DNA from: JBGPFS01 sp041483455
GTDB taxonomy: Bacteria > Chloroflexota > Limnocylindria > Limnocylindrales > CSP1-4
Direction: 5' to 3'
DNA: 8,007 nt
Assembly (NCBI GenBank): GCA_041483455.1
Contig: JBGPFS010000105.1
Coordinates: forward strand, 1-8,007
Part shown: in pieces, positions 5,864 through 8,007 of the stretch
How the letters are laid out: each line of letters starts with the position of its first letter
Position numbering within the stretch: the first letter of the stretch is position 1
The notes under the pieces: model-generated
What the model was told of the DNA's origin: nothing
The model's database searches: none
What the model saw: only the letters and a program-made list of their open reading frames with translations
Made by a program: the position numbers and the translations under genes

Positions 5864-5907
5864 GGGCCGGGGGTCGCCGTCCGCGCAGGCACGGCGACCC
5901 CCGGCCC
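5864..5907 (+). terminator. Perfect 17-bp inverted repeat, terminator of the GYD gene
   Basis: The left arm at 5864-5880 (starting GGGCCGGGGG) and the right arm at 5891-5907 (ending CCCCCGGCCC) pair perfectly over 17 bp with a 10-base loop. It starts 23 bases after the GYD stop. CCCTTCC follows instead of a U-run, as is common in high-GC genomes. It should shield arsC from read-through. Confidence 0.75.
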
Positions 5908-5933
5908 CCTTCCGACCCTCCGCGCTCGACCCT

Positions 5934-5958
5934 CGACCCACCTGAAGGTGTAGGGTCG
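5934..5958 (+). promoter_or_regulatory. Dyad with embedded TAGGGT box upstream of arsC: probable leaderless promoter and operator
   Basis: TAGGGT (5951-5956) ends 6 bases before the ATG at 5963, and no Shine-Dalgarno is present. Inverted repeat CACCT-GA-AGGTG (5939-5950) abuts it, and outer arms CGACCC/GGGTCG (5934-5939, 5953-5958) enclose it slightly off-centre. A weak -35, TCGACC (5926-5931), would give a 19-base spacer. An arsenic-responsive regulator could bind here, but the dyad does not match the usual ArsR operator that I know. Confidence 0.4.
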
Positions 5959-5962
5959 CGCC

Positions 5963-6430
5963 ATGGACGGAACCGTGTCGAACGCCGGACCGATCCGCGT
6001 CCTCTTCGTGTGCACCGGCAACTCCGCCCGGAGCCAGCTCGCCGAGGCGATCCTCGGCCAGATAGGCGGTCCCGACTTCGAGGTCCGCTCCGCGGGCACC
6101 GAACCGAAAGGCGTCAACCCGTACGCGCTGCGGGTCGTGGCGGACCTCGGGATCGACTGGTCCAAGGCGCGCTCGAAGGCCGTGACCGAGTTCCTCGGCC
6201 AGCCCTGGGACTACGTCATCACCGTCTGCGACCGGGCCCGCCAGAGCTGTCCGGTCTTCCCCGGCAGGCACAATGCCCTCCACTGGGGCCTGGAGGATCC
6301 CGCCGATCTCGAAGGGACCGACGAGGAGAAGCTGGCCGCCTTCCGGGCCACCCGGCGCGAGCTCGTCGACCGGATCCGGCCGTTCGTCGAGCTGGCCCGC
6401 CGCTCTCACAAGGTGGGCGCACCCGCGTAG
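5963..6430 (+). CDS. arsC: Arsenate reductase, thioredoxin-coupled LMW-phosphatase type
   Basis: The protein has 155 residues, slightly longer than the usual 130-140 through short extensions at both ends. The P-loop CTGNSARS gives nucleophile C17 and R23 (C-x5-R). The redox pair C89 and C96 (VCDRARQSCPVFPG) has the 7-residue spacing of the Staphylococcus aureus pI258 enzyme, and D112 in HWGLEDPAD lies 95 residues after the nucleophile, as in that enzyme. All residues for the three-Cys relay are therefore present. It should reduce arsenate to arsenite in the cytoplasm, with electrons from thioredoxin or a similar reductant. The ATG at 5963 has no Shine-Dalgarno but a TAGGGT box 6 bases upstream. 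It converges with the ACR3-like permease gene, whose stop is 9 bases beyond its own, and the permease would export the product. Confidence 0.93.
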   Translation: MDGTVSNAGPIRVLFVCTGNSARSQLAEAILGQIGGPDFEVRSAGTEPKGVNPYALRVVADLGIDWSKARSKAVTEFLGQPWDYVITVCDRARQSCPVFPGRHNALHWGLEDPADLEGTDEEKLAAFRATRRELVDRIRPFVELARRSHKVGAPA

Positions 6431-6439
6431 GAAGGGCCA

Positions 6440-7528
6440 CTACTCCGGCTGGAGCGCCGGCGTTCGGTCGGCTGGTGCCGCGGACTGCCCTGCGCCGAAG
6501 AGGCGTGGCCGCAGGCGCATCGCGCCCCACACCAGGGCCAGCATCACCGGGACCTCGATGAGCGGCCCGACGACCGTGGCGAGCGCCACCGTCGGGCTGA
6601 ACGCGGTGATCGCGATGGCGATCGCGATCTCGAAGTCGCGCCCGGTCGAGTTGAACGCGACGGCGACCGCATCCTCGAAGCTGAAGCCCAGCCGCGCGCC
6701 GACGAGATAGACGACGCCGAACATGGCGAAGAAGAAGATCGCCATCGGCACCGCCATCTCCAGGACGATCGACGGACGCTGGAGGATCAGGTCGCCCTTG
6801 AGCGCGAACATCACGATGAGGGTGAACAGCAGGCCCAGGATCGAGAGCGCGTTGAGGCCCGGCTTGAGCCGCTCCATCGCGGCCTCGCCGCCCCGCCGGA
6901 CGACGGCCTGGCGCGTCAGCACGCCGACGACGAGTGGCAACCCGAGGTAGAGGACGACGCTCTCGGCGACGACCCACACGTCGAAGCGCACGTCCCCGAT
7001 CAGCAGCCGAGCGTAGACCGGGATGAGCAGCATCTGGGCGACCGAGTTCAGCGCCACGAAGACGAGCGCCATCGGGACGTTCCCCTTGGCGAGGTAGGTG
7101 AAGATGATCACCATCGCGATGCACGGCGCGAGACCGTACAGGATGAGCCCGGTCCGGAGCTCCGGATCCGTGACGAACACGTTCGCCAGCAGCAGCATGA
7201 CGAACGGCGCGACGGCGAAGTTGAAGAACAGGACCACGCCGAGCTGGCGCGGCGAGCGGAACGCCTGGCCGACCTCCGTGACCCGGACGTTCGTCATCGC
7301 CGGGTACATCATCGCGAACAGGCCGATCGGGACCCCAAGGCTGATCGCGTTGGCGACCGTCGGCTCGAACGTCCCGCCGGCGATCGCCTTCAACGCGTCG
7401 ATCGGCGGGGTGAGCGTGAAGTCGGAGATCGAGAGGGCGTTCCCGACCGCGATCCCGATCGCCATGCTGACCACGACGAAGAACGGCAGGAGGCGGAAGT
7501 CCTCGAGCCGCGCCAGCAACCTGTTCAC
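6440..7528 (-). CDS. acr3: ACR3-like arsenite efflux permease (bile acid:sodium symporter superfamily)
   Basis: This 362-residue integral membrane protein has about ten hydrophobic segments, the expected size and topology for ACR3. Family marks are YPAMTNVR (75-82), GLAPCIAMV with C136 (133-140), LAKGN (146-150), FEIAIAIAI with E300 (299-307) and VVGPLIEVPVMLALVW (319-334). C136 and E300 correspond to the Cys and Glu known to be needed in characterised ACR3 proteins. It should carry As(III) out of the cell in exchange for protons. The copy is divergent: GLARC and the NNFE of typical ACR3 read GLAPC and GRDFE here, so related substrates cannot be excluded. The start is GTG at 7528 with no clear Shine-Dalgarno, but a good promoter lies just upstream. 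It converges with arsC, and pirin precedes it on the same strand. ArsC next door supports the arsenic role. Confidence 0.83.
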   Translation of the reverse strand: MNRLLARLEDFRLLPFFVVVSMAIGIAVGNALSISDFTLTPPIDALKAIAGGTFEPTVANAISLGVPIGLFAMMYPAMTNVRVTEVGQAFRSPRQLGVVLFFNFAVAPFVMLLLANVFVTDPELRTGLILYGLAPCIAMVIIFTYLAKGNVPMALVFVALNSVAQMLLIPVYARLLIGDVRFDVWVVAESVVLYLGLPLVVGVLTRQAVVRRGGEAAMERLKPGLNALSILGLLFTLIVMFALKGDLILQRPSIVLEMAVPMAIFFFAMFGVVYLVGARLGFSFEDAVAVAFNSTGRDFEIAIAIAITAFSPTVALATVVGPLIEVPVMLALVWGAMRLRPRLFGAGQSAAPADRTPALQPE

Positions 7529-7567
7529 GGCCGAGCGCTCACCGTGCGCGGAGCGTCCACGGCATCG

Positions 7568-7595
7568 AGGATAGGCTGGCCAGGCGCCCTGTCAG
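7568..7595 (-). promoter_or_regulatory. Sigma-70-type promoter of the ACR3 gene
   Basis: On the minus strand, -35 CTGACA (7595-7590, five of six consensus bases) is followed by a 16-base spacer and -10 TATCCT (7573-7568). This predicts a leader of about 30 bases before the GTG at 7528. Inverted repeat GGCGCC-CTGTCA-GGTGCC (7584-7601, one G-T wobble) covers the -35 and could be an operator. It is the best-matching promoter in the window. Confidence 0.5.
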
Positions 7596-7635
7596 GTGCC
7601 ATCCGGCCGGTCGGGAGCGGCTGGGGCAAGGCGTC

Positions 7636-7655
7636 GGTGGCCTGTCCCGGCCACC
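7636..7655 (-). terminator. Short hairpin after the pirin gene, possible terminator
   Basis: GGTGGCC (7636-7642) pairs perfectly with GGCCACC (7649-7655) across a 6-base loop. It starts 3 bases after the pirin stop on the minus strand. No U-run follows (GACGCCTTGCCCC). The position suggests termination between pirin and the separately promoted permease gene. Confidence 0.45.
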
Positions 7656-7658
7656 TCT

Positions 7659-8007
7659 TCATGCGCCCGGCTCGGCCGCGCTCGTTCCCCGCGACTCGAT
7701 CACGCTCGTCGGCGTGTTGTGGACGGCGTGCTCGGCCTGGATCGCGGGGATGCTGCCCAGGCGCCCCGCCTGGTAGTCGGCGAACGCCTGGATGACCTCC
7801 TCCCGTGTGTTCATCACGAACGGGCCCATCCAGGCGACCGGCTCGCGGATCGGGCGACCGCCCAGAAGGAGGACGTCGAGGTTCGGGCTCCGGCTCTCCT
7901 GGAGCGGATCGGCGTCGATCGTCAGCGTGTCGCCGGGACCGAAGACCGCCAGCTGCCCGGTCCCGATCGGCCGCTGCTCGAGGCCGACGGTGCCCCGCCC
8001 GGCGAGG
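7659..8007 (-). CDS. Pirin-family protein, C-terminal part (cut by window edge)
   Basis: About 116 codons are visible, ending at TGA (7661-7659); the frame is open to the right edge, so the N-terminal barrel with the metal-binding His residues is outside. The visible part begins in the inter-domain strand region (GTVGLEQRPIGTGQLAVFGPGD) and holds the pirin C-terminal signature GGRPIREPVAWMGPFVMNTREEV, then IQAFADYQAGRLGSIPA. About 25 extra residues follow the usual end of the domain. Pirins are bicupin iron proteins; some bacterial members dioxygenate quercetin, while others act in stress or metabolic control. The specific role here is unknown. It precedes the ACR3 gene on the same strand by 130 bases, but a hairpin and a separate promoter lie between them. 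Confidence 0.88.
   Translation of the reverse strand, partial: LAGRGTVGLEQRPIGTGQLAVFGPGDTLTIDADPLQESRSPNLDVLLLGGRPIREPVAWMGPFVMNTREEVIQAFADYQAGRLGSIPAIQAEHAVHNTPTSVIESRGTSAAEPGA

Noticed and set aside
6440..6463. CCGGC/GCCGG stem as a terminator between arsC and the permease gene
   Set aside because: Only 5 bp, inside coding sequence, with no U-run on either strand.
1..8007. A defence system, prophage, mobile element or CRISPR array
   Set aside because: No transposase, integrase, nuclease, toxin or spaced direct repeats are present; every long frame belongs to a known metabolic or stress family or to one lipoprotein.

Overview
This is an 8 kb window of very GC-rich bacterial DNA (roughly 70% G+C by eye) carrying ten protein-coding genes, two of them cut by the window edges. 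No rRNA, tRNA, insertion sequence, CRISPR array or phage gene was found. The base composition, a Cys-anchored lipoprotein, Thr-rich exported proteins and apparently leaderless genes fit a high-GC Gram-positive or Chloroflexota-like bacterium. The lineage is an inference, because no phylogenetic marker is present.

Positions 1-5251 are all minus strand. Read in the direction of transcription, they start with a PPOX-type flavin-binding protein (5251-4586). Next come a small lipoprotein of unknown function (4492-3887), a YbaK-type aminoacyl-tRNA deacylase family protein (3828-3310), a small cupin (3262-2939) and a GH13 glucan-active enzyme with an N-terminal CBM48-like domain (2900-1116). A 353-base stretch with no recognisable gene follows. 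The last gene is the 5' part of an NMT1/THI5-type ABC transporter binding protein (762 to beyond 1), whose mature domain is preceded by an extraordinarily Thr/Pro-rich linker. The deacylase, cupin and GH13 genes are closely spaced (47 and 38 bases) and may be co-transcribed.

From 5514 the strand switches. A GYD-domain protein (5514-5840) ends at a perfect 17-bp inverted repeat that looks like a strong terminator. It is followed by a thioredoxin-type arsenate reductase, arsC (5963-6430). An ACR3-like arsenite efflux permease (7528-6440) converges on arsC with only 9 bases between the stop codons. Together the pair would reduce As(V) to As(III) and export it. No arsR is visible. Upstream of the permease, on the same strand, is the C-terminal part of a pirin-family protein (8007-7659).

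The most interesting sequence-level signal is regulatory. Four genes (PPOX, YbaK, cupin, arsC) lack a well-placed Shine-Dalgarno sequence but carry a TANNNT box ending 6-8 bases before the start codon, as expected for leaderless transcripts. Two other genes (lipoprotein, GYD) have textbook Shine-Dalgarno sequences. I found no convincing new multi-gene system. The window is mostly ordinary housekeeping and stress genes with several regulatory features worth testing.
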